64,000 nucleotides of DNA, taken from the NCBI RefSeq assembly GCF_001051235.1, contig NZ_CBTJ020000108.1, forward strand, positions 1 through 64,000. The letters are read 5' to 3'. This DNA comes from Candidatus Competibacter denitrificans Run_A_D11. GTDB lineage: Bacteria; Pseudomonadota; Gammaproteobacteria; Competibacterales; Competibacteraceae. The position numbers and the translations under genes were made by a program. Below, in pieces: positions 33,989 to 41,739 of this stretch. The notes beneath the pieces are model-generated. The model searched no databases, had not been told where the DNA came from, and worked only from the letters and a program-made list of their open reading frames with translations. The stretch's first letter is position 1, and the number at the start of each line of letters is the position of its first letter.

Positions 33989-34771
33989 TTAGTCTGGATT
34001 CGTCCAGCCAAAACTGGCCCAAACCCTGGGATCGGTGTGTAAGGGCCGCACATGCAGGGTCTGAAGATCAATCCACGCGCCGTGCGTCTCGATGCAGCCT
34101 TCACGGAATAAGCGCCACAGCAAGGTCAAGGCGGTATCGGCCACCAGCCGATTGATGGGCAGCCACTGACGGGCGAGCGAGGCGGCGGCGGAGCACGAGG
34201 GTTCGCGTTGGGCGCGATCATCGATCCTGGCCAGTTCAGGATAGAGTTGAAAGATATTGGGAATCCAATCGGGTCCTGCTTCGGCTTGCCAATGCCCCAA
34301 GACGACTTGCGCCTCAAAGGCGCTGTTGCCGGTATCCAACCACCAAATCGGATCAGACAAAGGGTACGACAGCGCGTGCGTTTGACGGCCCAGCGTGGCG
34401 CGCACGCGCGCCTGATCGACGGCCGTGATCAGCAAATCAACGTCTCGAAAATCGGCTGACGGGGTTGAAAACCGCTGGGGTACGGCCACCCAATCCAGTC
34501 CTAATCCGAGATTGACGCGCTGCACCAAGGCAATGGCCTTATTTTGGCCGATTTCGGCAGGCCAAAACGCCTGGCGACCGATATTGGTGGGACTGACGCG
34601 ATCCGGGTCAAAGACCGTCACCTGTAACCCGCCCGGATGATCGAGTGCGCGTAGAGAATGATCGAGCGCGGCTAACGCACCGAACAGGTGAGAGCCGGTC
34701 CCGCCCGCGCCAATCAAGGTCACGCGCACCGGACGAGTCAGCCAAACAGGCGGAATTTGAAGGTAAGGCAT
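33989..34771 (-). CDS. PRTRC system ThiF-family E1-like protein
   Basis: A 260-residue protein. The N-terminal Rossmann loop VTLIGAGGTGSHLFGAL and the following VFDPDRVSPTNIGRQAF are the ATP-binding motifs of ThiF/MoeB/E1 enzymes, which adenylate the C-terminus of a ubiquitin-like partner. LLITAVDQARVRATLG and PSCSAAASLARQW with a candidate cysteine follow. It lacks the second half of eukaryotic E1. Within the cassette it would act on protein C, with B as E2-like and A as JAB peptidase. That activity is known from the family architecture; here it is inference. The gene carries promoter element copy 3 upstream. Confidence 0.85.
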   Translation of the reverse strand: MPYLQIPPVWLTRPVRVTLIGAGGTGSHLFGALAALDHSLRALDHPGGLQVTVFDPDRVSPTNIGRQAFWPAEIGQNKAIALVQRVNLGLGLDWVAVPQRFSTPSADFRDVDLLITAVDQARVRATLGRQTHALSYPLSDPIWWLDTGNSAFEAQVVLGHWQAEAGPDWIPNIFQLYPELARIDDRAQREPSCSAAASLARQWLPINRLVADTALTLLWRLFREGCIETHGAWIDLQTLHVRPLHTDPRVWASFGWTNPD

Positions 34772-34798
34772 CGACGCGCTCCAACATAAAAAATCCTA

Positions 34799-34831
34799 TT
34801 CACAGCATCAGCCCAAGGATCGCGCCGGCAA
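34799..34831 (-). promoter_or_regulatory. shared promoter element, copy 3
   Basis: TTGCCG (34831-34826), 21 bases, then TGTGAA (34804-34799); inner hexamer at spacing 16 is GATGCT. Upstream of ATG 34771. Confidence 0.5.
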
Positions 34832-34870
34832 GCCCGCGTGAGCGGGCGTTATCCAGCGAGGGCCGGTGAC

Positions 34871-35662
34871 CTAGGCGGCGTCCGCCCCCTCCACGGGTGT
34901 TTCCACCATCGGCAGGCCGAACGCATCCAGGCGCATTTCTGCCGCTGCTTTTAAGGCTGCCGTGCGCGCTGGATGCAGGGCGGGCACGACCGGACGCGAT
35001 CCACCGGGCGTCATCGGCGTGGCGACCTGATGCACCACCACTCGTAGATTCTGGGGCGGCCCCAGCGCATCGCCCTGATACACGATCAGTTCGCCGAGCG
35101 GGGCTCGATGGAGAACGCTGTTGGCCAGCAGTTGCGCCGCCGTGAGCGCCGCGCACGTTGCATCCCGATCAATCGCCGTCAAGCTCCAGGCACATAACGC
35201 CGCAGGCCCCTGCCGTTCATACAGCCGTTGGCACAGCGCCAGCAGCAAGATCCCAGAGCCACAGGCCGGTTCGCACACGCGCCAGAGTCGATCCACGGGT
35301 GGCGGCTTCCCGTCGTTGAGCGGCACGGTGAGTTCCACCATGAAGCGCGCGATGGGCAAGGGCGTGAAAAACTGGCCGCGATACCGTTGATCGCTGGCGC
35401 AAATCACGCCCATGAACAACGGTCCCAACAGATCGTCAAACGGCGGCGCACTGATAACTGCTTGGGCATACAGGCGGGCCAGATCCCGAAGGGTGGGTCG
35501 CGCCTCGGTGGGCGGCGTCTGGCGCGGACGCTGGCCGGTCAGATCGGCGAGCACGTCCTCCAAAAACCATTCAAACAACTGTGCGGATTGCCAGCCGGAC
35601 TGGCTCCGTAACGCGGTAGCGAGGGGTTTTAAAATAGGCGTATCGGAGAGGAAAACGGCCAT
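34871..35662 (-). CDS. N6-adenine methyltransferase-like protein lacking NPPY
   Basis: A 263-residue protein, started at ATG 35662 behind CGCTGGAGATCGTC. HsdM-like features are visible: GQFFTPLPIARFMVEL (substrate loop), CEPACGSGILLLALCQRL (motif I for SAM) and SLTAIDRDATCAALTAAQL (motif II). The expected NPPY/F catalytic motif is not seen; the place it would take reads VVHQVATPMTPGG. It may bind SAM and DNA without methylating, or the gene may have lost the motif. Similar truncated HsdM-like genes accompany PRTRC cassettes. The shared promoter element lies upstream. Confidence 0.7.
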   Translation of the reverse strand: MAVFLSDTPILKPLATALRSQSGWQSAQLFEWFLEDVLADLTGQRPRQTPPTEARPTLRDLARLYAQAVISAPPFDDLLGPLFMGVICASDQRYRGQFFTPLPIARFMVELTVPLNDGKPPPVDRLWRVCEPACGSGILLLALCQRLYERQGPAALCAWSLTAIDRDATCAALTAAQLLANSVLHRAPLGELIVYQGDALGPPQNLRVVVHQVATPMTPGGSRPVVPALHPARTAALKAAAEMRLDAFGLPMVETPVEGADAA

Positions 35663-35685
35663 GACGATCTCCAGCGGTGGATGTC

Positions 35686-35718
35686 TTTCCACCCTAACCG
35701 TGGAGACCGTCTGGGCAA
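35686..35718 (-). promoter_or_regulatory. shared promoter element, copy 4
   Basis: TTGCCC (35718-35713), 21 bases, then TGGAAA (35691-35686); inner hexamer TAGGGT. Followed by GACATCCACCGCTGGAG and ATG 35662. Confidence 0.65.
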
Positions 35719-35756
35719 GTCAACGTGCCGGGGCTGCGTGTCAGCCGCTCCTTCGA

Positions 35757-36413
35757 TCACCCGTTGATCGCGTCTGGCAGCATCTGTGCCCTGGACGCCG
35801 CATCGAGCGCGAGCAACCAGCCCCAGACCACCCAGCGCCACGCGGCGGTCATCGTCGCCTGTGCGCCGCAGCGTCCCAAGACGAGGGCGAGATAGACCCC
35901 TTCGCCGCGTTGATCGGCCACATCGTCTTGGGCGGAAAAAAACGCCGCGCCATGACCGTGGGAGTGGATATGGGCGACCAGGGACGGGCGTGCCGGACGA
36001 TCAAGCACCTGATCGGTCAACTGATGGGCGCTGCGTTCCAGGACCGGGGTCTGGTGAATTTGATACCCTTCCGTGAGTAAGCGATACGCGCCCCACTGAG
36101 GACATTGCGCGTACGCGCGGTGTTGGCATTCCTGCCACAGGGCATCCGGCAACGGCGCGGCCTTCAAGCGCAATCCTGGACGGAGCCGACCGTAGGGCAT
36201 CTCCTGGGTCCAGGTCGCCCAGGGGAGACAGGCGTCCAGCGCGGCGGTCTGGGTTTGCAGGAACAACCCCTGTTTCGCCAGCACGAAGCGCTACGTCTCA
36301 TCGGGCACGGGCGGGAGCGCCGCCCCGCTCGGCGGCTGAATGAGGGTGGGGGCGCTGGCGAAGAGGGCCTGATCGAGCGGGTCGGCGAAAGACGGTGGGT
36401 AGGGGAGCGTCAT
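35757..36413 (-). pseudogene. PRTRC protein A (JAB/JAMM), with in-frame amber codon
   Basis: The frame starts at ATG 36413, overlapping the stop of protein B (ATGA). After 40 codons it meets TAG (36291-36293), and the same frame goes on RFVLAKQGLFLQTQT to the end at 35757. The total of 218 codons is the size expected for PRTRC A. The JAMM site is intact in the second part: AHIHSHGHGAAFFSAQDD contains H-x-H-x7-S-x2-D. A GTG restart at 36284 gives 175 residues with the catalytic part but without the first 40, and has no good ribosome site. So the gene is nonsense-mutated, read through, or translated from the restart. Family members remove ubiquitin-like conjugates. Confidence 0.75.
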
Positions 36414-37141
36414 GGCAGCACCGCCGCCAGCCAGTCGGTCAGGGTCTCGTCGCGCGTGACCAGCGCGGCGGTGGGAAAGCGGCTTTTTCCATCCAGCCCC
36501 TGCCAAAACCGTACATGGGCGTCCGTGCTGACCTCGGCGTGATCAGCCAGCTTGAGCGTCTGTGGGTGCGAGACATGGGCGAAGTTCGTCTGGCACACGG
36601 TCGCTTCCCAGGCCGCCTGTTGGCCGGGTGCGCACGAGGGCGGCGGTGCGGCGTTCCCCAAACAGACCGCCCCATGGCGATCCATATTCATGAGCGGCGC
36701 GTGATAAAGCGGTGTTTGCGCCGTGGGGCGGCGATTTTGCGCCAAGGCGGCGCACCACAAGTGCTGGCGTGCGGCGACCAAGACCAACGGCGGCCAGGGA
36801 ACGCGAAACCCATACCGCTGCCCACCGATGACAAACCACATCGGCGCGCGCCGAGCCGGTCGCCACCACACCAGCACCCCTTCCTCCAGCGCCAATAGGT
36901 GCTCTGGCAGGAGGGTCAGCGCCGGGGCGCGGGCTTGTCCGGCCAGATCCAGGAGCCAGCCCTGAAGGTCGCGCTGCGTTAAGGGCCGACCGACGCCGAT
37001 CACGGCGTGTCCGTTGCGGGTCGCGCTCAACGGATGCACGGTGGCCAGTAGGTGCGCGTCGATCTCGTAGATTAAAAAAGCCGCGCGTGGCTGGATCGTT
37101 TCCCGAAAGACCGGGAGTTCAGGGGGAGCCAAGATCGTCAA
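36410..37141 (-). CDS. PRTRC system protein B, E2-like
   Basis: A 243-residue protein with TTG start at 37141 behind GGAGACACCCCC. PRTRC B proteins belong to a prokaryotic E2-like family (Prok-E2_D). The visible pattern fits: GVLVWWRPARRAPMWF, then LYHAPLMNMDRHGAVCLGN with a candidate catalytic cysteine near residue 160, and later TNFAHVSHPQTL. An E2 would take the ubiquitin-like protein from the E1 and pass it to a target. The stop overlaps the start of protein A. The E2 role here is inference from family and context. Confidence 0.8.
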   Translation of the reverse strand: MTILAPPELPVFRETIQPRAAFLIYEIDAHLLATVHPLSATRNGHAVIGVGRPLTQRDLQGWLLDLAGQARAPALTLLPEHLLALEEGVLVWWRPARRAPMWFVIGGQRYGFRVPWPPLVLVAARQHLWCAALAQNRRPTAQTPLYHAPLMNMDRHGAVCLGNAAPPPSCAPGQQAAWEATVCQTNFAHVSHPQTLKLADHAEVSTDAHVRFWQGLDGKSRFPTAALVTRDETLTDWLAAVLP

Positions 37142-37256
37142 GGGGGTGTCTCCTGGGTGCCGTTAAACCGAGATCGAAAACCAGCCCTCCACCGAAAGGG
37201 GAATGCCTTGATCGTCGCACGCGATTAAAATCAAGCCAGACCCCGCCGGGCGCGAC

Positions 37257-38492
37257 TCAAAGGTGCGCCAGGTCGCGCCCCTGGGTCAGGGCATCCGCCT
37301 GACACGCCCCGATCAGTAAACCCTGGCCGGTGGCGAACGCCTGAAGTGTTGCGCCCAAAGCATTCGTGGTCGGATCACACGGCAAGCGCCAGCCACAGTC
37401 CTCGCCGGATTCCAGCCAAGTGGTGTAATAATCCTCGCAAAAGGTCGGTTCCCAGGGTTCATCGAAGGACAGGGCTTGGGCCATCTCCAAGGACGTTCCC
37501 CCATCCTCCTCCAGACCCGCTGGACTCATACCGGGACGTGTGCGGTGGGGCGCATGACGCCGCGTCCAGCGTAGCACCCGGATCGCCTGGCGCAGCCAAC
37601 GCCACCACGGCAGGCGGCGCAACGCGGCCTGGTGTCGTAAGCGCCAGCGGCGGCGGATGATGCCGCGTAACCGCACGTCCGTCGGCCGCCAGGGGCGGCG
37701 CAACCAGCGTCGAAGCCAGATCGCTTGGGGTTGGTCATAAGCGTCCATCCGTGCCCACCAGTCGGCAAAACTCGCTTCGTCCCAATCAAACCAGTTCAGC
37801 CAATCGGTCTGGTCGTGGACATACGCCCAGCGGGCGGCGTCATCCGGCAGGTGCTGGTCACGGAGCGCGGCATACGTGGTGTGATCCTCGTCCAACCAAC
37901 ACCCCGCCAAATCCCGCAGGAAACACGCCGGGGTTAATTGCTCACCGATCAGGGCGAGCGTCTCGGCAATGGCTATTGCCAAGCGGGGTGGCAATCCGTC
38001 CAAATGCACGGTGTGCATCCACACAGACTGGACCGCCAACACCAGAAACAGCGCCTCATCGGGACCGTCATCGAGGCGCAGCGCCACGAAGGGTTGCCAA
38101 GACGGCATCGGCGTGGGTTCCAGCAGGGCGCGGCGGGCGAGGGCGTCCAGCCAGTCGGGTAAGGCGGTTAAGGTCTGTTCCAGCAGCCGATACAGGGCGG
38201 TTTGCGGCGTCGGGGCCGCGAAGGCCGCCGTTAATGCCGTGGCCGGATACAACCCAGACTCCAGGCCCACGCGCAACAACGCCGCCACGCCCACCCGCCG
38301 GCCCGTCAGCCAACCGGCATACGCCTGTTCCTGAAGGCGCGCGAACGTGCGGCCCGACAGATCGCGCACGCCCCGCGGCCCTAAAAACGGGTTTACGGCG
38401 GCAGCAGGCGCGGCGGCGCGGCGAAGGGTGAGCGAAGATCGCGGGATTCGCGGGCGGGTCGTGGCGCTAGCGCGTTGATTCGATCTAGACAT
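37257..38492 (-). CDS. PRTRC system protein F
   Basis: A 411-residue protein, started at ATG 38492 with GGAGACCGCCGT before it. The basic N-terminus (RPRIPRSSLTLRRAA) leads to FLGPRGVRDLSGRTFARL and GRRVGVAALLRVGLE. The centre is rich in Trp and Asp (DQTDWLNWFDWDEASFADWW) and the last third is Arg-rich (RWLRRPWRPTDVRLRG, RRRWRLRHQAAL). This layout fits PRTRC F, whose function is unknown. Its start lies inside the preceding small ORF, and about 115 bases separate it from protein B; a short open frame there (SGLILIACDDQGIPL) might be part of a longer ancestral end. Confidence 0.75.
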   Translation of the reverse strand: MSRSNQRASATTRPRIPRSSLTLRRAAAPAAAVNPFLGPRGVRDLSGRTFARLQEQAYAGWLTGRRVGVAALLRVGLESGLYPATALTAAFAAPTPQTALYRLLEQTLTALPDWLDALARRALLEPTPMPSWQPFVALRLDDGPDEALFLVLAVQSVWMHTVHLDGLPPRLAIAIAETLALIGEQLTPACFLRDLAGCWLDEDHTTYAALRDQHLPDDAARWAYVHDQTDWLNWFDWDEASFADWWARMDAYDQPQAIWLRRWLRRPWRPTDVRLRGIIRRRWRLRHQAALRRLPWWRWLRQAIRVLRWTRRHAPHRTRPGMSPAGLEEDGGTSLEMAQALSFDEPWEPTFCEDYYTTWLESGEDCGWRLPCDPTTNALGATLQAFATGQGLLIGACQADALTQGRDLAHL

Positions 38493-38593
38493 ACGGCGGT
38501 CTCCACTCGCACGGGCCGATCCAACGGATCAGCGAGCGCCAATGGCGCGGTCGCCCGCGCCCAGGCCAGCAGTTGTTCCAAGGGATCAACCAT
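38393..38593 (-). CDS. 66-residue ORF overlapping proteins C and F
   Basis: It starts at ATG 38593 inside the last codons of protein C and ends at 38393 inside protein F. Product: DPLEQLLAWARATAPL, then DRPVRVETAVCLDRI and a Pro-rich tail. The overlaps on both sides fit a translationally coupled small gene, but the tail looks noncoding. It may just be an out-of-frame overlap. Confidence 0.35.
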   Translation of the reverse strand: MVDPLEQLLAWARATAPLALADPLDRPVRVETAVCLDRINALAPRPARESRDLRSPFAAPPRLLPP

Positions 38594-38801
38594 TGGTCTT
38601 CACCGGCATCTTTTCGACCGGGTAAATCAATAGCCCGTCGCGTTCTTCAGGGTCGCCCAGCAAGCCGTGGGCGCAATGGGGATAGCTCGCTGCTAAGAGC
38701 TTCACCGCCTCGGTCGGCGATAAGTGCGGGGCAGGATCAGGAATCTCTAAAGACGCAATTTTGAAGCGGCGGGTCAGGGGTTGCAGGGTCAACGCGGTCA
38801 T
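38586..38801 (-). CDS. PRTRC system protein C, ubiquitin-like
   Basis: A 71-residue protein starting at ATG 38801 behind CTGGAGAATCCCC. PRTRC C proteins match the Prok_Ub family, with a beta-grasp fold: first strand TLQPLTRRFKIASLEI, then LSPTEAVKLLAASYP as the helix and LLIYPVEKMPVKTNG as the last strand. The chain ends in a single Gly, not Gly-Gly, after a basic Lys-Thr-Asn, so the C-terminus could be a partial conjugation tail. It sits directly after protein E (16 bases). In the cassette this is the likely modifier protein. Confidence 0.8.
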   Translation of the reverse strand: MTALTLQPLTRRFKIASLEIPDPAPHLSPTEAVKLLAASYPHCAHGLLGDPEERDGLLIYPVEKMPVKTNG

Positions 38802-38817
38802 GGGGATTCTCCAGGGA

Positions 38818-39252
38818 TTAAAATAAGCTGTCGGGATTCGTGGTCTCGAACGCGGCCGGGGGCGTTGCAGCCGGAAGCGCATTCGGCGGCGGTGCGCCCG
38901 CCCCGCCACCCACCGCCGCACCCGCGCGGCGGCGCTCAACGGTCTGCTGGGTCTGTTGCACCACTGCCGCCAAGGCGGTGAGGGTCTGGTCGCTGGTGTG
39001 GAGGGCGCGGCGCTGGCTGGCATACGTGGTCAGCGTTGCCCATAACGACTGATCCAGATCATCCGCCGTCCCGCGCACGATCAACGGATAGGCCAGCGCC
39101 GTGTGCAAGGCGTGTTGATCGGGGTCGGTTGGAGAACTCGCTTTCAGTTGGGGTAACACCAAGACGGTCAGTTGCGCACCGTCGCAACGCAGTTGGAAGC
39201 TCACCTGCTCATCAGGACCGAGACAGGCGGCGATGTGGCGAAATAAACTCAT
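38818..39252 (-). CDS. PRTRC system protein E
   Basis: A 144-residue protein from ATG 39252 (TCGGAGATGTTTT). The N-terminal 85 residues (FQLRCDGAQLTVLVLPQLK, HTALAYPLIVRGTADDLD) are the conserved PRTRC E part, followed by a coiled helix (TLTALAAVVQQTQQTVERRR) and a Gly/Ala/Pro-rich tail that ends NPDSLF. Function unknown. It has its own shared promoter element upstream (39276-39308). Confidence 0.75.
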   Translation of the reverse strand: MSLFRHIAACLGPDEQVSFQLRCDGAQLTVLVLPQLKASSPTDPDQHALHTALAYPLIVRGTADDLDQSLWATLTTYASQRRALHTSDQTLTALAAVVQQTQQTVERRRAGAAVGGGAGAPPPNALPAATPPAAFETTNPDSLF

Positions 39253-39275
39253 AAAACATCTCCGAGCAGTGAACG

Positions 39276-39308
39276 GTTTTAGGTTCGCATGAAACGGGGG
39301 GTGGGCAA
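39276..39308 (-). promoter_or_regulatory. shared promoter element, copy 5
   Basis: TTGCCC (39308-39303), 21 bases, then TAAAAC (39281-39276); inner hexamer GAACCT. Followed by CGTTCACTGCTCGGAG and ATG 39252. Confidence 0.65.
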
Positions 39309-39354
39309 GATCGGTACAGCCGCAAACGGGGGACGGGCAAGGGCGACGTGGCCG

Positions 39355-39389
39355 ATGACGTGGGGGCGCGTGGCGTTCGCCCCCGTCAT
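39355..39389 (-). terminator. strong hairpin after parB
   Basis: ATGAC (39355-39359) pairs with GTCAT (39385-39389), and GGGGGCG (39362-39368) with CGCCCCC (39378-39384), around a 9-base loop, 13 bases downstream of the parB stop. No T-run follows, so it may stabilise the transcript end rather than terminate. Confidence 0.5.
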
Positions 39390-39401
39390 GATGGAATGGG
39401 G

Positions 39402-41222
39402 TTAGGAACGCGCCGCCTTGAACCGACGCGCAATGGCGTTGGGCAGCCAGGCGGAGAAATCAAAGGCCGTATGGGTTAAGGCGTGGATTAAATCGCTTCC
39501 TTTGCCGTTGAGGAGGCGCTCCAAAGCTTGGGTATCGGTGGCGGATGGGCGAGCCGTGCGCCCATACCAGGCCGCGAAGGATTCGCCATCGGGCGCGATG
39601 GCGGTTCGCAGCAAATCCGCGATCCCTGATTTAGTATGCGCTTGCCAAAAACCCGCATCGGGGGTAAAGGCGGCGGTGAGATCGGTCTGTGCCGCGTGAA
39701 GACTCGCCTGCGCGGCGGCGACCAAGGCACCCGTACCGGGGAGGGCGTCGGGTTCGGCCTTGGTCTCAATCACCTGGGCTAACAGGGCTTTCAGTAATCG
39801 CGCGTGCGCCTCCGGCGGGAGCGCCACAACCGCTTCGATCCACGCCGCGCGGGTGGCGGCCTGTCCAGGCGAGAGGCCGCTGTCGGTGAGGACCGCCTCC
39901 GGTCGGCCGGCATCCAGGTACAGGGCATACAACAGCCAGACCCGACAGAGCGTTTGATCGGCGAGCACCGCGCGCGCGGCCTGCTGGCGGACCCAGCCAT
40001 CGACCCAGACGTCAACCTTTTTAGGGATAGCGCTCGCTTGGGCGATGGGCGCGGCGGATACGACAGCGGCAACCGGCGCTGGGGTGGCCGGGGCGCGCGC
40101 CGTCGCAGGCGACGCCGGGGATACAGGGACGGTTTTAACGGGTGCAACGGCGGCGATTTTCGCGCGATGACAGGCCAGATGGACACACAACGGCGCGTGA
40201 ACCTGCCCTTCCCGGCCCGGTTGGGTGGAGAGTTGGGCCGCGTAGTGCTGGCAACCTTGGCACGCTGCTAGCTGCGCCGCACCGACGCCGGTCGGACCCT
40301 CCGCCGTCAGGCGCGTGTAAGTGTCAGCGGCGCGCTCGGTGTCCAGAAAGACCGCCGGATACTGCGTTTGCAAGTCCGCTTTCTGGCGCGCTAAAGCCGC
40401 TTGGGTTTTTTCGGCATAACAACCCCGATTCTGGCAACGGCCGCTGGCGAGCGCTTCGGCAAACAAGACCGCTTGCGGGGCGGAGTTGTGCCGACAGGCC
40501 CCACAGTCCGTGATGTCAAACGGGGCAGCGGCTAACTCCAAGGCAAACCCGCTGATGCGGGCTTTGAGATCGGCGACGGTAATCCGATCACTGAGGATTT
40601 TCGCCAAGGTGCCCTCTTGGGTCACCTCCGGCAGGCCCGCCAGCAGTTCCGCATGACCCAGATGAATGTGCCGTTGGGTGAGCGCCGTCAAGACGCCGGG
40701 CGCAGCGTGCAGCAGCAGCAAGCGAGCGTCCAACTTGGTCGTTGACCAGCCCAAAAGCGTCGCGGCCTCCACCCGGTCGCCGTCACACGCGCCGACGAAG
40801 CGTTGCGCGAAACGCGCTTCCTCCGCCGGCGAGAGATTGATCCGCAAGGCGGGGTTGTTTTCCAACTCTGCCAGCATCAAGGCTTGACGCTCCCCGACAC
40901 AGCGCACGATCACCGGCACGGTGGCCATCCCGGCAGCCTGGGCCGCGCGTAGACGGCGTTCGCCGGCAATCAACCAAAATCGGGGCGTGCTGGCGTCGTA
41001 GTCCGGTGCCGGACGAACCCACAGCGGGTGCAAGACGCCTTCGCGTTGAACGGACGCGACGAGTTCGGCAAACTCCTGATCTTCAAAAAACGTCCGGGGA
41101 TTAAAACCCGGCTGCACGGCAATCCACGGTAGCGGTAGATGCAGGAATTGACCTTCGGTGACATCCAAGGGCGTTGCAGGCCCTGCAACGGCGGGGATAA
41201 AAGACGAGACGGGTGCGTTCAT
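39402..41222 (-). CDS. PRTRC system ParB-family protein
   Basis: A 606-residue protein; I start it at ATG 41222 behind TGGAGCCGTTTC, 51 codons after the first in-frame start. The N-terminal ParB/Srx fold is clear: GFNPRTFFEDQEFAELV, then EGVLHPLWVRP and FWLIAGERRLRAAQAAG (the GERRxRA CTP/DNA box), and LMLAELENNPALRINLSPAE. An HTH follows (ATLLGWSTTKLDARLLLL). Next come two cysteine clusters (CGACRHNSAPQAVLF, CQGCQHYAAQL). The C-terminal third is an added helical domain found in PRTRC ParB proteins. It probably marks a centromere-like site for element partition. No ParA or the ParM-like protein D is in the window. Confidence 0.88.
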   Translation of the reverse strand: MNAPVSSFIPAVAGPATPLDVTEGQFLHLPLPWIAVQPGFNPRTFFEDQEFAELVASVQREGVLHPLWVRPAPDYDASTPRFWLIAGERRLRAAQAAGMATVPVIVRCVGERQALMLAELENNPALRINLSPAEEARFAQRFVGACDGDRVEAATLLGWSTTKLDARLLLLHAAPGVLTALTQRHIHLGHAELLAGLPEVTQEGTLAKILSDRITVADLKARISGFALELAAAPFDITDCGACRHNSAPQAVLFAEALASGRCQNRGCYAEKTQAALARQKADLQTQYPAVFLDTERAADTYTRLTAEGPTGVGAAQLAACQGCQHYAAQLSTQPGREGQVHAPLCVHLACHRAKIAAVAPVKTVPVSPASPATARAPATPAPVAAVVSAAPIAQASAIPKKVDVWVDGWVRQQAARAVLADQTLCRVWLLYALYLDAGRPEAVLTDSGLSPGQAATRAAWIEAVVALPPEAHARLLKALLAQVIETKAEPDALPGTGALVAAAQASLHAAQTDLTAAFTPDAGFWQAHTKSGIADLLRTAIAPDGESFAAWYGRTARPSATDTQALERLLNGKGSDLIHALTHTAFDFSAWLPNAIARRFKAARS

Positions 41223-41247
41223 GAAACGGCTCCAGCAGTGGATGACC

Positions 41248-41280
41248 GTTCCAGCATTGCATTCAACTCCAATCGGGCAA
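41248..41280 (-). promoter_or_regulatory. shared promoter element, copy 6 (parB)
   Basis: TTGCCC (41280-41275), 21 bases, then TGGAAC (41253-41248); inner hexamer AATGCT. Followed by GGTCATCCACTGCTGGAG and ATG 41222. Confidence 0.65.
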
Positions 41281-41484
41281 GAATTGAACCGATGCCGAGG
41301 ACGGAAGACCTTCTCCTCGCCGAAAACGCTCCAGTCCACCGTTGAGCGAAAGTCCTGAATCGTTGTTCTTTGCATTTATCTCAAGCGACGACCATCCGCA
41401 TCACCAGGGGAAGAACTAGCGCTACTCCGCGTGATGCATCATAATCAGCGCATCAAATCATCATTTTCCTTAAACGAGTTCCAT

Positions 41485-41739
41485 ATGCGCACCACCTTGG
41501 ATATTGACGATGATGTGCTCAACGCTGCGAAAGAGCTAGCGCGACGCGAGCGCCTGTCAATGGGACGCATGGTCTCGCGCTTGTTGCGCCAAGGTTTAAC
41601 CGGTCATGCCTTGGCGAGGCCACCCCTGTCGCCTCAGGAACAGGAGCAGGTCGCCATCACCGGGTTTCAACCTTTTCCGGCCGGTCGGCTGGTGACGGAT
41701 GAGGCGGTGAATCGTTTGCGTGATGCTGAGGGCATTTGA
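41485..41739 (+). CDS. VapB-like RHH antitoxin
   Basis: An 84-residue protein, started at ATG 41485, 18 codons after a weaker start. MRTTLDIDDDVLNAAKELA is the ribbon-helix-helix strand and first helix; RLSMGRMVSRLLRQGL is the second. The C-terminal part is the toxin-binding arm. It overlaps the toxin gene by one base (TGATG). It likely represses its own operon. Confidence 0.85.
   Translation: MRTTLDIDDDVLNAAKELARRERLSMGRMVSRLLRQGLTGHALARPPLSPQEQEQVAITGFQPFPAGRLVTDEAVNRLRDAEGI

Noticed and set aside
33726..34022. Short open frames on both strands in the gap before ThiF
   Set aside because: No ribosome sites, Arg/Pro-rich products typical of noncoding high-GC DNA; the stretch holds a promoter element instead.
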